Positions 37,245 through 46,482 of a stretch of 64,000 nt of DNA are shown here, in pieces. This stretch comes from Chitinolyticbacter meiyuanensis (GTDB lineage: Bacteria > Pseudomonadota > Gammaproteobacteria > Burkholderiales > Chitinibacteraceae), in contig NZ_CP041335.1 of assembly GCF_008033135.1 (NCBI RefSeq), positions 124,001 through 188,000 of the forward strand, read 5' to 3'. The notes beneath the pieces are model-generated. The model did no database searches and was not told the DNA's origin. It was given only the letters and a program-made list of their open reading frames with translations. Position numbers and translations under genes: made by a program. Numbering within the stretch: the first letter of the stretch is position 1; every line of letters begins with the position of its first letter.

Positions 37245-37939
37245 CCACCAGCAAACCCGCCGTCATCCTGCTCTCGGGCGGGCTCGATTCGGCCACCTGC
37301 CTTGCCTTGGCGCGCGACGCCGGCTTTGCGCCCTATGCGCTGTCGTTCGACTATGGCCAGCGCCACAATGCCGAACTCAAGGCCGCCGCCCGCGTGGCTG
37401 CCGCGCTCGGCGCGGTCGAGCACCGTATCGCGCGCATCGACTTGGCTGCTTTCGGCGGATCGGCGCTGACCGATGCCAGCATCGCCGTGCCGGTCGACGG
37501 CGTGGTCGATGGTGAAATCCCCGTTACCTACGTGCCGGCGCGCAACACCATCCTGCTGTCATACGCGCTGGCCTGGGCCGAGGTGCTGAAGGCCGACGAC
37601 ATCTACATCGGCGTGAACGCGGTCGACTATTCCGGCTACCCGGACTGCCGGCCCGAGTACATCGCCGCCTTCCAGGCCATGGCCCGCCTCGCGACCAAGG
37701 TCGGCGTCGAAGGCTCGCCGCTCACCATCCACACCCCGCTGATCCAGCTGTCCAAGGCCGAGATCGTAGCAACCGGCACCCGGCTCGGCGTCGACTACGG
37801 CCTCACCGTCAGCTGCTACCAGGCCGACGACGAAGGCCGCGCCTGCGGCGCCTGCGATGCCTGCCGGCTGCGGCGTGCCGGGTTCGAAGCGGCTGGCGTG
37901 CCCGATCCGACGCTTTATCGATCCGTTTCCCGTACGTAG
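37241..37939 (+). CDS. queC: 7-cyano-7-deazaguanine synthase QueC
   Basis: The 232-residue enzyme has the N-type ATP pyrophosphatase loop [15 protein letters not shown] near the N-terminus and a C-terminal four-cysteine zinc site ([20 protein letters not shown]). It makes preQ0 from the QueE product. The ATG lies inside the clcA stop region (ATGA), so translation is coupled. The 3' end overlaps the convergent serine hydrolase gene by 25 bp. Confidence 0.94.
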   Translation: MTTSKPAVILLSGGLDSATCLALARDAGFAPYALSFDYGQRHNAELKAAARVAAALGAVEHRIARIDLAAFGGSALTDASIAVPVDGVVDGEIPVTYVPARNTILLSYALAWAEVLKADDIYIGVNAVDYSGYPDCRPEYIAAFQAMARLATKVGVEGSPLTIHTPLIQLSKAEIVATGTRLGVDYGLTVSCYQADDEGRACGACDACRLRRAGFEAAGVPDPTLYRSVSRT

Positions 37940-39180
37940 TCCTGTGCAGTGCCGTCGGGTGCGATCAGGCGTAGCCGGCCGTCACGATGCAGCTCGATGT
38001 GCTCGTCGAAAGCATCGGCCCGCCAGTATTGGGCCGCACCGCAGTCGGCATAGGGTCGGATGCGGTAACGGCAGGCCATGCCATAGTCTCGCGCCATCGA
38101 CAAGCAACCCTGCTCGGTATCGAGTTGCAGCGCCCCGCCATCGGGGTTCCGATAGTCGCCACTGCCCCAAGGCGCAGCCATCGCAATCGCAGGCGGATAG
38201 TTCGGCCAGGACTCGCCGAGTGCCAACCCCAGCATCCGCGGGGCCGTGGCGAGAGCGGGAGTGGATGAGGTATTGAACAGCACCACCGCGCAGAGATGCG
38301 GCGCCGGCAGGCCCAGCAGCATCGCGGTATAGCCGTTGACGTCACCCATATAGCCAACGCTGCGCCAGCGCTGCCCGTCGACGACCAGCTCGTCCAGCCA
38401 CCAACCACAGCCGAAACCACCGGCCGGGCCATCCAGCATGGCGGCGGCATGGCGCGCATCAAGTACTTCTCCCGCAACGAGCGCGGTCCACCAACGCGCA
38501 AGATCATCCGCCGATGCGGCAAGGTCGTAAGCGCCCAAGGCAACGCTGGCATCCAGCGGCGCGGCGTGTGGGCGTGTTGGCAGCAGCTGGTGGCCTTGCG
38601 TATCGGCACTCGCCAGCGTACCAGTCCGGCTCAGCCCCAGCGGTTGCCAGAACAGCGTGTCCAGCAACGTGTAGTAGGGCTGCCCGCCAACCAGTTCGGC
38701 CACGCGGGCCAGCGCCAGATACCCGGTGTTGCTGTAGTGCGTTGCATCGCCGGGCTCGGCGAGCAACGGCGTGGCCGTGACGCGCCGGATCAGCGCCTCG
38801 GGCGTATGGCGCGTCTGCATCAGCGTCGGCCAGTAGTCCGGCAGCGCGGTATGGTTTCCCAGGCCACTGCGGTGCTGCAGCAACTGCAGCAGGGAGATCC
38901 TCGGATCGATCCCGCAATCGGGCAGGTAGCGGGCAACCGGGTCGGCGAGATCCAACCGGCCGCGCTGCGCCAGCGCAAGGATGGCAGCGGCGGTAAAGCT
39001 CTTGCTGAGCGAGCCGATGCGAAAGCGCCTGTCGATCTCGTTGCGCGCCGTGCCCTGGCTATCCGCCAGCCCGAACGCGCGCTGCGCCAACGGGGCGCCA
39101 TCGGCAAACACGGCGATCACGCCGTGCAGTTCGGCGTAGGCGGCAAGTTGGCCGAGATAGGCGTTGAGGGCGGCAGTCAT
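37915..39180 (-). CDS. Beta-lactamase-family serine hydrolase (class C / EstB type)
   Basis: The 421-residue protein has the SxxK nucleophile motif SLSK at Ser57-Lys60 ([18 protein letters not shown]) and a YSN motif ([18 protein letters not shown]), with the usual class C-like fold order. The third motif (KTG/HxG) is not clear to me, and there is no signal peptide, so an esterase or D-aminopeptidase role is more likely than antibiotic resistance. The C-terminal ~100 residues form an extra beta-rich domain ([16 protein letters not shown] ... [15 protein letters not shown]). Confidence 0.8.
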   Translation of the reverse strand: MTAALNAYLGQLAAYAELHGVIAVFADGAPLAQRAFGLADSQGTARNEIDRRFRIGSLSKSFTAAAILALAQRGRLDLADPVARYLPDCGIDPRISLLQLLQHRSGLGNHTALPDYWPTLMQTRHTPEALIRRVTATPLLAEPGDATHYSNTGYLALARVAELVGGQPYYTLLDTLFWQPLGLSRTGTLASADTQGHQLLPTRPHAAPLDASVALGAYDLAASADDLARWWTALVAGEVLDARHAAAMLDGPAGGFGCGWWLDELVVDGQRWRSVGYMGDVNGYTAMLLGLPAPHLCAVVLFNTSSTPALATAPRMLGLALGESWPNYPPAIAMAAPWGSGDYRNPDGGALQLDTEQGCLSMARDYGMACRYRIRPYADCGAAQYWRADAFDEHIELHRDGRLRLIAPDGTAQDYVRETDR

Positions 39181-39254
39181 GGCGCGAGCAGGCAAAACAG
39201 CCACGCTGCCTCAGCCTGATCGACGCGGCAACCGCCCGGCTTGCCCTGCAGCGC

Positions 39255-40421
39255 TCAGCCCAGCAATTCCGCCCGCTTTCCGGTCAACAAATAGTCGATC
39301 AGCTCGCGCACCGGGCGGATCGCGTCGCCGAAGGGCAACGGGTCGGCGCCGCGGAAGAACAGGCCTTTAGCCACTTCGCCACGCATCGCGGCGGCAAGCT
39401 TGAGGTCGATGCAGAACTGGCCGATCTTGGCGAGGCCGTCGCGCAGGCCGCAACTGGTCAGGCAGTTGAGGCCCTGGGTGCAGCGGCGCGGATCGGCCTT
39501 GGCGTTGCCTTGCAGCCGCGCCTCGCGGTTGAGGTAGTTCTTCAGCCACGGCGTCAGCACGGCACGCGCCGGCAAGCCGGCCACGCTCATGAATTCGACG
39601 ATGTCGTCGGGCTTGGCCCCCGCCAGCACCGCCTTGAAATTGGGATGGGCATCGCCTTCCTCGGTCACCGCGAACGCCGTGCCAAGCTGCACCGCCGAGG
39701 CACCGAGCCCCAGGTAGTGGCTGACCTTCTGGTGGCTGTTCACACCGCCGGCAACGATCAACGGCACCGAGCCGCGGGCCACGCCCAGTTCGTCGAACAG
39801 TGCCAGCGTTTCCGGTACCACGCGCTCGAACTCGAACTTGGCATCACGGATGTCGCTGATACGGGTCGCGCCCAGATGGCCGCCTGCGTGTGCCGGGTGC
39901 TCGATCACGATGGCATCGGGTTGTCGCCCCTTCTTCAGCCACTTCTTCATCAGCACAGCAATGCCGCGCACGTCCGACAGGATGGGAATCAATGCGACAT
40001 CGGGATGCTCGCCGGCGAGCTCGGGCAGATCGAGCGGCAAGCCGGCGCCCATCACGATGGCGTCGGCACCGGCAGCGCAGGCAGCGCGTACCAGCTGCGG
40101 GTGGGTATCGACCGCCTTCATCACGTTGACGGCAACGAGGCCATTGCCCTGCGCCAGCTGCTTGGCCTGGTGGACTTCGCGCTGCAGCGCCTCGCAGTTG
40201 ATCGCTTCCAGCTCGGCCACGTCGCGGGTGTGCTGCGAGCGCTCCAGCAGATCCGGGTGGTGGTGGCGCAGATCCACCGAGGCCAGCGTGCCCACGGCAC
40301 CTTCGCGCGCCACGCTCCCGGCCAGCCGGTGCGCGGATACGCCCACCCCCATGCCTCCCTGCACGATGGGCAGCAGCGCGCGCCCCTTGATGATCAGCGG
40401 TTTGAAGGCGTGGGCAAGCAT
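39255..40421 (-). CDS. Nitronate monooxygenase (2-nitropropane dioxygenase-like) family protein
   Basis: The 388-residue flavoprotein has the TIM-barrel pattern: LPIVQGGMGVGVSAHRLAGSVAREGAVGT at the N-terminus, AGADAIVMGAGLPLDLPEL, IVIEHPAHAGGHLGATR with the catalytic His region, PLIVAGGVNSHQKVSHYLGLGASAVQLGT for the phosphate site. The long C-terminus has cysteines (RCTQGLNCLTSCGLRDGLAK), seen in the anaerobe/PfaD-like branch of the family. Substrate unknown. The ATG at 40419-40421 fixes the N-terminus; a much longer frame upstream is the shadow of the GH16 gene. Confidence 0.85.
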   Translation of the reverse strand: MLAHAFKPLIIKGRALLPIVQGGMGVGVSAHRLAGSVAREGAVGTLASVDLRHHHPDLLERSQHTRDVAELEAINCEALQREVHQAKQLAQGNGLVAVNVMKAVDTHPQLVRAACAAGADAIVMGAGLPLDLPELAGEHPDVALIPILSDVRGIAVLMKKWLKKGRQPDAIVIEHPAHAGGHLGATRISDIRDAKFEFERVVPETLALFDELGVARGSVPLIVAGGVNSHQKVSHYLGLGASAVQLGTAFAVTEEGDAHPNFKAVLAGAKPDDIVEFMSVAGLPARAVLTPWLKNYLNREARLQGNAKADPRRCTQGLNCLTSCGLRDGLAKIGQFCIDLKLAAAMRGEVAKGLFFRGADPLPFGDAIRPVRELIDYLLTGKRAELLG

Positions 40422-40505
40422 GGTTTTTATCCGTATCGGTGTGGTGTCGCAGTGTGCGGGCGCCCGCCCGCCCGACCCTTGACCTGGATCAAGGGCGCCG
40501 GACGT

Positions 40506-40535
40506 AAAAAAGGCCACGCCGATGAAGGCATGGCC
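40506..40535 (-). terminator. Terminator after the GH16 gene
   Basis: On the minus strand GGCCATGCC, loop TTCATC, GGCGTGGCC (one G-T pair) and six T form a strong rho-independent terminator 29 bp past the stop. Confidence 0.88.
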
Positions 40536-40564
40536 CAAGTCGCGGAAGGATGGAGACGCGACGA

Positions 40565-41899
40565 TCAGTTCAGCGGCTGCCAGAGCACCGGCACCACCAC
40601 CGGCGTCCAGCCACCACCTACGGGCGCGGTATGCGCGATCAGCGCGCGGTAGCGCTTGCCTTGGTAACTGACCACATCGCCCACGGCGTAGTGACCCCCT
40701 TCGGTCCATGGCTGCACACCCGGCACCGGCGTCGGCGTGACCGCCGGGGTGGGCGTCGGTACGGGCCCCGGAGTAGGTGTCGGTGTCGCTTGCGGCGTCG
40801 GGGTGACCGGCGTGGCGCCGTCGAGCCGCTTCCACGGTCCCCATTCACCGGACTGCGCCGGATTGTTGCCCTGCGTCCACCAGCGCGCCTCGTAGTTCAC
40901 GCCTTGGTAGCTGACACGCTGGCCGGTGGTGTAGACGGCGCTGGCCGACCAGGCCGCATACTGCCCGACCGGCGTCGGCGTGGCGGTGGGGCCGGGCGTC
41001 GGCGTCGCTCCTGGCGTGGGGGTGGCCGTGGGAACAGGTGTTGGGCCCGGCGTGGGTGAAGGGCCCGGCGTCGGGCTCGGCACGGTGCCATTCGGTACAT
41101 GGGTGAACTCGGTCAACACCAGCTCGATTTCCTGGTTGTCCGACGGCGCGCGGCCCCCAACTTGCCACAGGTTGATCAGGAAGTACTGCGGCTTCTGTGC
41201 GATGCATTGCAGCGGATCGCCGGAACGGCAATAGAACTGCGTGTCGCGGGTGTCGGTGTTGAGCGGTGGCATCCGTGGGTCGAACACCCGGCGGATGAAT
41301 TCGCCATCGTTGCGCCCCACGTCGGTGAAGCCAGCCATCGATTGCCAAGTGACCCGCTCCGACTCCCAGACGAAACGATGGGTCGAGCGATTGTCCGGCA
41401 GCGTGAAATCAAAGCCGTACCAGCTGCGATTGGCGCCGTTCACCGCCGGCCACACCGTGTAGTTGCCAAGCAGGGCGAAATCGTTGCCCCAGCGCGAGAA
41501 CTCGATGTCGATCTCGTTGGTGGCATCGCCGCCGACATCCTTGGGCGGATAGGTGTAGAAGCCGAACACGGCGTTCTTGTCGAGCAGGTCCGGCCGGCCC
41601 AGCATCTTGAACTGATAGGTGCCAAAGCCCAGCCGCTGCAGGTTGGCGAGCTGGATCTCGGCCGATGACCAGACACCGTCGCGGTTGGCGATTTTCAGGT
41701 GCAGGTAGCCGTTCTCGTCCACCCAGGCGTTACGATCGTCCCATACATTGGGGCCGGGCCCGCCGCCGCCGGCGCGCACTTCCCAGGTGTAGCCGGACCA
41801 GGTCAGCGTCTTGGGCGTATCTGCAGCGAACAGGGTCTGCCCGATCAGCAACAGGGCCAGCGGCAGGCTGGCCAGCCTGCCCACGGTATGCGTGTTCAT
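40565..41899 (-). CDS. Secreted family 16 glycoside hydrolase with two CBM5/12 chitin-binding modules
   Basis: The 444-residue precursor has a signal peptide (LASLPLALLLIGQTLFA, cleaved near residue 26), a GH16 domain (about 30-265) with the active-site signature NEIDIEF (nucleophile Glu119, Asp121, acid/base Glu123), and two CBM5/12-type modules: YAAWSASAVYTTGQRVSYQG...ARWWTQG and QPWTEGGHYAVGDVVSYQGKRY. Pro/Thr-rich linkers separate the parts. GH16 acts on beta-1,3/1,4-glucans, xyloglucan or galactans; the chitin-binding modules suggest action on fungal or insect material where glucan and chitin occur together. Substrate cannot be fixed here. The start MNTHTVGRL is the ATG followed by the signal peptide. 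Confidence 0.88.
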   Translation of the reverse strand: MNTHTVGRLASLPLALLLIGQTLFAADTPKTLTWSGYTWEVRAGGGGPGPNVWDDRNAWVDENGYLHLKIANRDGVWSSAEIQLANLQRLGFGTYQFKMLGRPDLLDKNAVFGFYTYPPKDVGGDATNEIDIEFSRWGNDFALLGNYTVWPAVNGANRSWYGFDFTLPDNRSTHRFVWESERVTWQSMAGFTDVGRNDGEFIRRVFDPRMPPLNTDTRDTQFYCRSGDPLQCIAQKPQYFLINLWQVGGRAPSDNQEIELVLTEFTHVPNGTVPSPTPGPSPTPGPTPVPTATPTPGATPTPGPTATPTPVGQYAAWSASAVYTTGQRVSYQGVNYEARWWTQGNNPAQSGEWGPWKRLDGATPVTPTPQATPTPTPGPVPTPTPAVTPTPVPGVQPWTEGGHYAVGDVVSYQGKRYRALIAHTAPVGGGWTPVVVPVLWQPLN

Positions 41900-42288
41900 G
41901 TGTAGCTCCTCATGGCGCCGGGCAGTCGCCCGGTCTTGCTTCAGGTCCAACGCCGTGGCGGCGTCGCTCGGGGCACACGGGCCGACCGGCCCAACCGCGC
42001 TCCGTGAAGGTGCTGCTGCCTAGTGGCCAGCCCTTCATTGTCTTGAACCATCCATTTCTTCCCATCCAGATTCAACGTTAAGCCAATGAAGAAAAACAAT
42101 GAATGTCGCAACCTCGCAATATGATTTGTCTTAATCGAGCAAAATTGTGTTTGCACGGTGCCCGGCACGCCCGGCTGCGACAGCCGGTGCCATGTTGCCG
42201 CTGGCCGCGTTGCCTATAGTGGAGCTAGCATTCGTCCACCTGCCCCGGCCTACGGCCGGGCGCTCCACTCCAGACCGGAATCCACAGC
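41900..42288. other. Intergenic region between GH16 and the Hpt/HD-GYP gene
   Basis: These 389 bases separate two divergent genes. The part at 42060-42140 is AT-rich compared with its surroundings and probably holds the GH16 promoter. A TATAGT at 42215-42220, 69 bases before the HD-GYP start, is a possible -10, but no matching -35 stands out. No ORF, repeat or RNA gene is visible to me. Confidence 0.5.
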
Positions 42289-43359
42289 GTGGCACTCCCG
42301 ACCCCCGGCAACGATTTCGTCGGCCTGGCCGACTTTCATGAAGCGCTCGCCGATTACGCCCCGGAAGCAGAACGGCTGATCGAATCGCTGCGGCAGCAAC
42401 CGGAAGACCCGAAACGCGTGGCGGACTTGTTCCGGCTACTGCACAACATCAAGGGCGATGCCACGCTATGCCGCGTGCAATGGGCTGTGCCGGTGATGCA
42501 TGCCGTCGAATCGCTGCTGGAGCGGGTACGCTCCGGCAAACAGCCGTTCGGCGACGGCATGCGTCAGCTGCTGCTGCTGGCGCTCGATCGCATCGTGGAA
42601 GCCACCGAGCTCGCCGTCGATCGCCAGCCGGTGGACCCGGCGCCGTTCGATGCATTGACCGTCGGCCTGGGTCGCCTGCAGCAAACCGATATCAGCCGTT
42701 TCGAGACCGAAGCGCAACAGCTGGTGGTGGCGCTGATCCATGGCGCCGAAGGCGATCAACCCGGGCCTGCGCACGATCCGGATGGCGACCTGGCGTTCTT
42801 CCGCTCGCTGGCACTGCAACTGGAGCAGCATGCGCCGACATTGGTCGGCCGCACCCAGCGCAACCTGACGCTGGCACTCGCCGCCAACGAGGCCGCCGGT
42901 AATCCGGTCGACCCGGCCCAACTCAGCGCGGCGGTCTACATGCACGACATCGGCATGATGCTGCTGCCCGAACACCTCTGGCTGACCACCGACGCGCTGC
43001 CAGAGCGCGAACGGATGCGATTGCACCAGCACCCCGGCTGGGCCGCAGGGCTGATCGGCCGCATGCCGGGCTGGCAAGACGCCGCGCGCATGGTGGCGCA
43101 GCACCATGAGCGCGCAAATGGCTCAGGCTATCCGCAAGGGCTGCAACAGGGCGAGATCTGCCAGGGCGCCGGCATCCTCGCGCTGGTCGATACTTTCGAG
43201 GCGGTGATGGTCAAGCACGCCCACCGCAGTCTCTCCAGCGCCATGCTGCGTGCCGCCACCGAGGTGAACGCCAGCGCCCAGCAATTCGATCCGGCGTTGC
43301 TGCCGCACTTCAACCTGGCCGTACGCGCACTGGCCGATGAAGCGCGTGGCGATCGTTGA
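42289..43359 (+). CDS. Hpt-HD-GYP fusion, putative c-di-GMP phosphodiesterase
   Basis: The 356-residue protein, starting at a GTG, has an N-terminal histidine phosphotransfer domain (FRLLHNIKGDATLCRV, phospho-acceptor His in HNIKGD, about residue 52) and a C-terminal HD-GYP domain with the metal-binding HD in AAVYMHDIGMM, the HH pair in MVAQHHERANGSGYPQGL and the later D in ILALVDTFEAV. All main HD-GYP residues look present, so cleavage of cyclic di-GMP is plausible. An Hpt domain fused to HD-GYP without a receiver is unusual: it would take phosphate from a response regulator rather than be one. Confidence 0.85.
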   Translation: MALPTPGNDFVGLADFHEALADYAPEAERLIESLRQQPEDPKRVADLFRLLHNIKGDATLCRVQWAVPVMHAVESLLERVRSGKQPFGDGMRQLLLLALDRIVEATELAVDRQPVDPAPFDALTVGLGRLQQTDISRFETEAQQLVVALIHGAEGDQPGPAHDPDGDLAFFRSLALQLEQHAPTLVGRTQRNLTLALAANEAAGNPVDPAQLSAAVYMHDIGMMLLPEHLWLTTDALPERERMRLHQHPGWAAGLIGRMPGWQDAARMVAQHHERANGSGYPQGLQQGEICQGAGILALVDTFEAVMVKHAHRSLSSAMLRAATEVNASAQQFDPALLPHFNLAVRALADEARGDR

Positions 43360-43372
43360 TGCTGCAGCGGTT

Positions 43373-43393
43373 GAAGCCGGCGCAACCGGCTTC
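43373..43393 (+). terminator. Hairpin after the HD-GYP gene
   Basis: GAAGCCGG and CCGGCTTC form perfect 8-base arms around CGCAA, 13 bp past the stop. No T run follows, so it is a weak terminator at best. Confidence 0.4.
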
Positions 43394-43426
43394 ATCTATG
43401 CGGGACCACTCACGCGGAGCCCCGCC

Positions 43427-44128
43427 ATGATCGACCTCTACTACTGGACCACCCCCAACGGCCACAAGATCACGCTGTTCCTCGAGGAAACCGGCCTCGA
43501 GTACCGCATCCATCCGGTCAACATCGGCAAGGGCGAGCAGTTCGCGCCGGACTTCCTCAAGATCGCGCCGAACAATCGCATCCCGGCCATCGTCGACCGT
43601 GCGCCGGCAGGCGGCGGTGCGCCAGTGTCGCTGTTCGAATCGGGTGCCATCCTGCTGTATCTCGCGGAGAAGACCGGCAAGCTGATTCCGCCGGATCTGC
43701 ACGGTCGTGCCGAGGTGCTGCAGTGGCTGTTCTGGCAGATGGGCGGCTTGGGGCCCATGGCCGGACAGAACCACCACTTCAGCCAGTACGCGCCGGAGAA
43801 GCTGCCCTACGCCATCGAGCGCTACACCAAGGAGACCGCGCGGCTCTACGCGGTGATGAACAAACGGCTGGCTGATCGTGAGTACCTGGCTGGCGAGTAT
43901 TCGATCGCCGATATCGCGAGCTACCCGTGGGTGGTGCCGTATGCGGCCCAAGGGCAGAACCTCGACGACTTCCCGCACCTGAAGCGCTGGTTCAACGCCA
44001 TTGCGGCACGCCCGGCTACCGAGCGCGCTTACGCCAAGGCCCAGCAGATCAACCCGACCAAACCATTGAGTGACGATGAGAAGAAAGTGTTGTTTGGCCA
44101 GGGCGCCGAGGTGGTGAAGCGCGACTGA
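43427..44128 (+). CDS. yfcG: YfcG-type glutathione S-transferase (disulfide reductase)
   Basis: The 233-residue protein begins MIDLYYWTTPNGHKITLFLEE and continues with SPNNRIPAIVD-like APNNRIPAIVDRAP and LFESGAILLYLAEKTGKL, closely matching the E. coli YfcG/YghU branch of Nu-class GSTs. Those enzymes use two glutathione molecules and have disulfide-bond reductase activity; the Thr-Pro-Asn near the N-terminus is the active-site loop. It is 67 bp after the HD-GYP gene on the same strand. Confidence 0.88.
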   Translation: MIDLYYWTTPNGHKITLFLEETGLEYRIHPVNIGKGEQFAPDFLKIAPNNRIPAIVDRAPAGGGAPVSLFESGAILLYLAEKTGKLIPPDLHGRAEVLQWLFWQMGGLGPMAGQNHHFSQYAPEKLPYAIERYTKETARLYAVMNKRLADREYLAGEYSIADIASYPWVVPYAAQGQNLDDFPHLKRWFNAIAARPATERAYAKAQQINPTKPLSDDEKKVLFGQGAEVVKRD

Positions 44129-44349
44129 GCACAGCAGCTCGGAGCTGCACCGGGCCATCCGAATTTCTTACTTAGAATGGAAGCAGGCCCAGGCCGGCTT
44201 TTTCCTTGCCGCCGCGCCGGATCGGCCTGCAAATCATGCATTTATTGGCTACAAACAAGAACAGTATCGCGCGCACGGCTGTAATATCAGCGTATCCTTA
44301 CGCAAAGCCGGCAAAACCGGCGTGATCGCAATCCATAGGGAGTAGCGCC

Positions 44350-45969
44350 ATGACCTTGCGCCAGAAAGCCTGGGGCCTCACTGTCATTGTTCTCGTGTTC
44401 CTGCTCGGCATGATGCTGGTCGGGCTGTATGTGCTGCGCGAGGCCAGCGACCAGGACAACCGCGCTCGCGTGAAGCAGTTGCTCAAGAGCGCTTACAGTA
44501 CCGTGGTGCAGATGGAAAACATGGCGACTGAAGGCAAGTTGCCGGAAGACCAGGCCAAGGCCATCGCCACGCAGATCCTGCGCGAAAACAAGTATCACGA
44601 TTCCGAATACGTCTGGGTGGCCGACCAGAACATGAACTTCGTCGCCACGCCGCTCGAACCCAAGTTGCATGGCACCAGTTTCAACGAGTTCAAGGATGCC
44701 AGCGGCAATGGCGTCGGCTCGGTGGTCAAGGCCGCACTCGACAAATCAGGCGGCGCACTGACTGAGTACTGGTGGAAATCCGAGCGCGACGGCAACGTGG
44801 TCGACATCCTTTCCGTGGCCGTGCGCACGCCGAAGTGGGGCTGGGCGATCGGCAACGGTATCAGCATGGCCGAGGCCGATGGCCGCTTCTGGAGCAACGC
44901 GCGCTGGCAGGTCATCGTCTGCCTGGTCTTCGCCGGCATCATCGGCGCGCTGCTGGTGTTCTCGGTGCGTAAGCTGATCGACACGCTGGGCGGCGAGCCG
45001 GACCAAGTGACCGCCGTGGTCACCCGCGTGGCCGACGGCAACCTCGCCGACGACGGCCGCCTGCGTTACGCCGCCGAGGGCAGCATCCTGGGCGCCGTGC
45101 TGCGTATGCAGAAGTCGCTGCGCGACATGGTCAGCGAAATCCAGCGCGATGCCGGCCAGCTGGCGCAGCATTCGTCGCAGATTTCCACCGCCAGCCGCGA
45201 GATCTCGGTGGCCGCCGGCCGCCAGACCGACGCCACTGCATCCATGGCCGCGGCGATGGAACAACTCACCGTCAGCATCAACCACATCTCGGACAACACT
45301 GCCGACACCGAGCAATCGTCGCGCGAAGCCACCGGTTTGGCTGCCGAGGGCGTCAGCCAGGTGAACAGCGCCACCAACGCAATGGAAACGATCGCCGAGA
45401 GCGTGTCGCAGGCTTCCGGCCAGATCCGTGAGCTCGACAGCAAGGCACGCGAAATTTCCAGCATTGCCGCGGTGATCAAGGAAATCGCCGGCCAGACCAA
45501 CCTGCTGGCGCTGAATGCTGCCATCGAGGCCGCCCGTGCTGGCGAACAGGGCCGCGGCTTCGCCGTGGTGGCCGACGAGGTGCGCAAGCTGGCCGAACGG
45601 ACCAGCAGCGCCACCATCGATATCGAGAACATGCTCGCCTCGATCCAGGGCGAAACCGATTCAGTGGTGCAGGTGATGGACGAGGCGCTACCGCGCGTGC
45701 AAAACGGTGTGGAGCTCGCTCGCCATGTAGCCGATTCGCTGAACCACATCCATTCCGGCGCCGAGGGCACGCTGCACCGGCTGCACGAGATGAGCACGGC
45801 CACCCGCGAGCAGAGCCAGGCGAGCAACAGCATTGCCAGCCGGGTCGAGGACATCTCGCAGATGGTCGAGGAGACCACCGCCTCCATCCACCGCGCCGCC
45901 GACACGGCCCAGGAGATCGAGCGCGTAGCGCAGAGCCTCAACCACGTGGTCAGCCGCTTCCGGTTGTAA
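44350..45969 (+). CDS. Methyl-accepting chemotaxis protein with Cache sensor
   Basis: The 539-residue receptor has a first membrane helix (about 8-29), a periplasmic single-Cache domain of the sCache_2 type (about 33-185, with [25 protein letters not shown] and [15 protein letters not shown]), a second membrane helix (about 188-207), a HAMP-like linker, and a methyl-accepting signalling domain with the highly conserved hairpin tip [26 protein letters not shown], quoted here in part. The C-terminus lacks a CheR-binding pentapeptide. sCache_2 receptors often sense small organic acids. No chemotaxis genes are adjacent. Confidence 0.93.
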   Translation: MTLRQKAWGLTVIVLVFLLGMMLVGLYVLREASDQDNRARVKQLLKSAYSTVVQMENMATEGKLPEDQAKAIATQILRENKYHDSEYVWVADQNMNFVATPLEPKLHGTSFNEFKDASGNGVGSVVKAALDKSGGALTEYWWKSERDGNVVDILSVAVRTPKWGWAIGNGISMAEADGRFWSNARWQVIVCLVFAGIIGALLVFSVRKLIDTLGGEPDQVTAVVTRVADGNLADDGRLRYAAEGSILGAVLRMQKSLRDMVSEIQRDAGQLAQHSSQISTASREISVAAGRQTDATASMAAAMEQLTVSINHISDNTADTEQSSREATGLAAEGVSQVNSATNAMETIAESVSQASGQIRELDSKAREISSIAAVIKEIAGQTNLLALNAAIEAARAGEQGRGFAVVADEVRKLAERTSSATIDIENMLASIQGETDSVVQVMDEALPRVQNGVELARHVADSLNHIHSGAEGTLHRLHEMSTATREQSQASNSIASRVEDISQMVEETTASIHRAADTAQEIERVAQSLNHVVSRFRL

Positions 45970-45980
45970 CCGTTGGCTTC

Positions 45981-46021
45981 CCCCAGCAAAAAGCCCGCGT
46001 GATGCGGGCTTTTTGCTGGGG
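45981..46021. terminator. Bidirectional terminator with 18-bp perfect arms
   Basis: CCCCAGCAAAAAGCCCGC at 45981-45998 and its exact reverse complement at 46004-46021 flank a five-base loop. The A and T runs inside the arms let it act in both directions: after the chemoreceptor gene on the plus strand and after the peroxidase operon on the minus strand. Confidence 0.92.
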
Positions 46022-46031
46022 GGGCGGCAGC

Positions 46032-46340
46032 CTAGTCTTCTGGCAGTCGTCCTCTGGATTCAAGTGTTGCCCTTGCTGTTCGTGTACATGCCAGCAGTAC
46101 GCCCCATTCGGGCAACGCCCTGGCGGCCAGATCGTCCGTGATGAAAGTCGGGGTCGCCTCGCAGAACTGCAGCCATGCTTGGTGCACATCCAGCAGCGCG
46201 GCCCGTTCCTGCAACGTGTAAACCGGCTCTGGAAACGATGAAGGGTCGGCATCATCCGCGACCAGGTCCGCCCACAGTTCCAGAACCTCGTTGAGATCAA
46301 ACGGCGGTGGGTCAGATTCGTAATCGGTCACCAACTCCAC
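46032..46340 (-). CDS. Hypothetical acidic protein, last gene of the DyP operon
   Basis: The 102-residue product is rich in Asp, Glu, Leu and Trp (NEVLELWADLVADDADPSSF; LLDVHQAWLQFCEATPTFITDD) and looks like a soluble helical protein. I recognise no family. It starts at a GTG eight bases after the stop of the preceding small ORF and ends 11 bp from the strong terminator, which supports it being a real gene. Base composition is lower in GC than its neighbours. Acidic helical proteins of this size are sometimes immunity or adaptor proteins, but nothing here shows that. Confidence 0.5.
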   Translation of the reverse strand: MELVTDYESDPPPFDLNEVLELWADLVADDADPSSFPEPVYTLQERAALLDVHQAWLQFCEATPTFITDDLAARALPEWGVLLACTRTARATLESRGRLPED

Positions 46341-46348
46341 CCACTCGA

Positions 46349-46480
46349 TCAGACGATTACGCGCATCCGTTGCTCGACCAGCTGTGCATCACATGACGCG
46401 ACCGGCTCGCCGTGCTGCGATGGCTGACTAGCTTCGCGCGGAGGAAAGATGAGCTGCCAGATCCTGTTACCCCAGCCCAT
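46349..46480 (-). CDS. Small ORF after the DyP peroxidase gene
   Basis: A 43-codon frame begins at an ATG two bases past the peroxidase stop (46483) and ends eight bases before the next ORF. It starts MGWGNRIWQLIFPPREASQ and ends LVEQRMRVIV. Position suggests translational coupling, but length is short, third-position GC is lower than in neighbouring genes, and I recognise no relative. It could also be spacer. Confidence 0.3.
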   Translation of the reverse strand: MGWGNRIWQLIFPPREASQPSQHGEPVASCDAQLVEQRMRVIV

Positions 46481-46482
46481 CG

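Noticed and set aside
37915-39180. An AmpC-type antibiotic resistance gene.
   Set aside because: There is no signal peptide and the third active-site motif is not clear; the protein fits the broad esterase/peptidase part of the family better.
40716-41090. A tandem-repeat or CRISPR-like array.
   Set aside because: The repetitive GGCGTCGGCGTG-type DNA encodes the Pro/Thr linkers of the GH16 protein; there are no constant repeats with unique spacers. The same holds for the tolA linker at 31440-31660.
44249-44349. A GEMM-I cyclic-di-GMP riboswitch upstream of the chemoreceptor (ACGCAAAGCC at about 44299-44308).
   Set aside because: Only this 10-base segment matches. The other conserved element (GGCAAA) and the tetraloop stem are missing, and the downstream GCCGG/CCGGC hairpin does not fit the fold.
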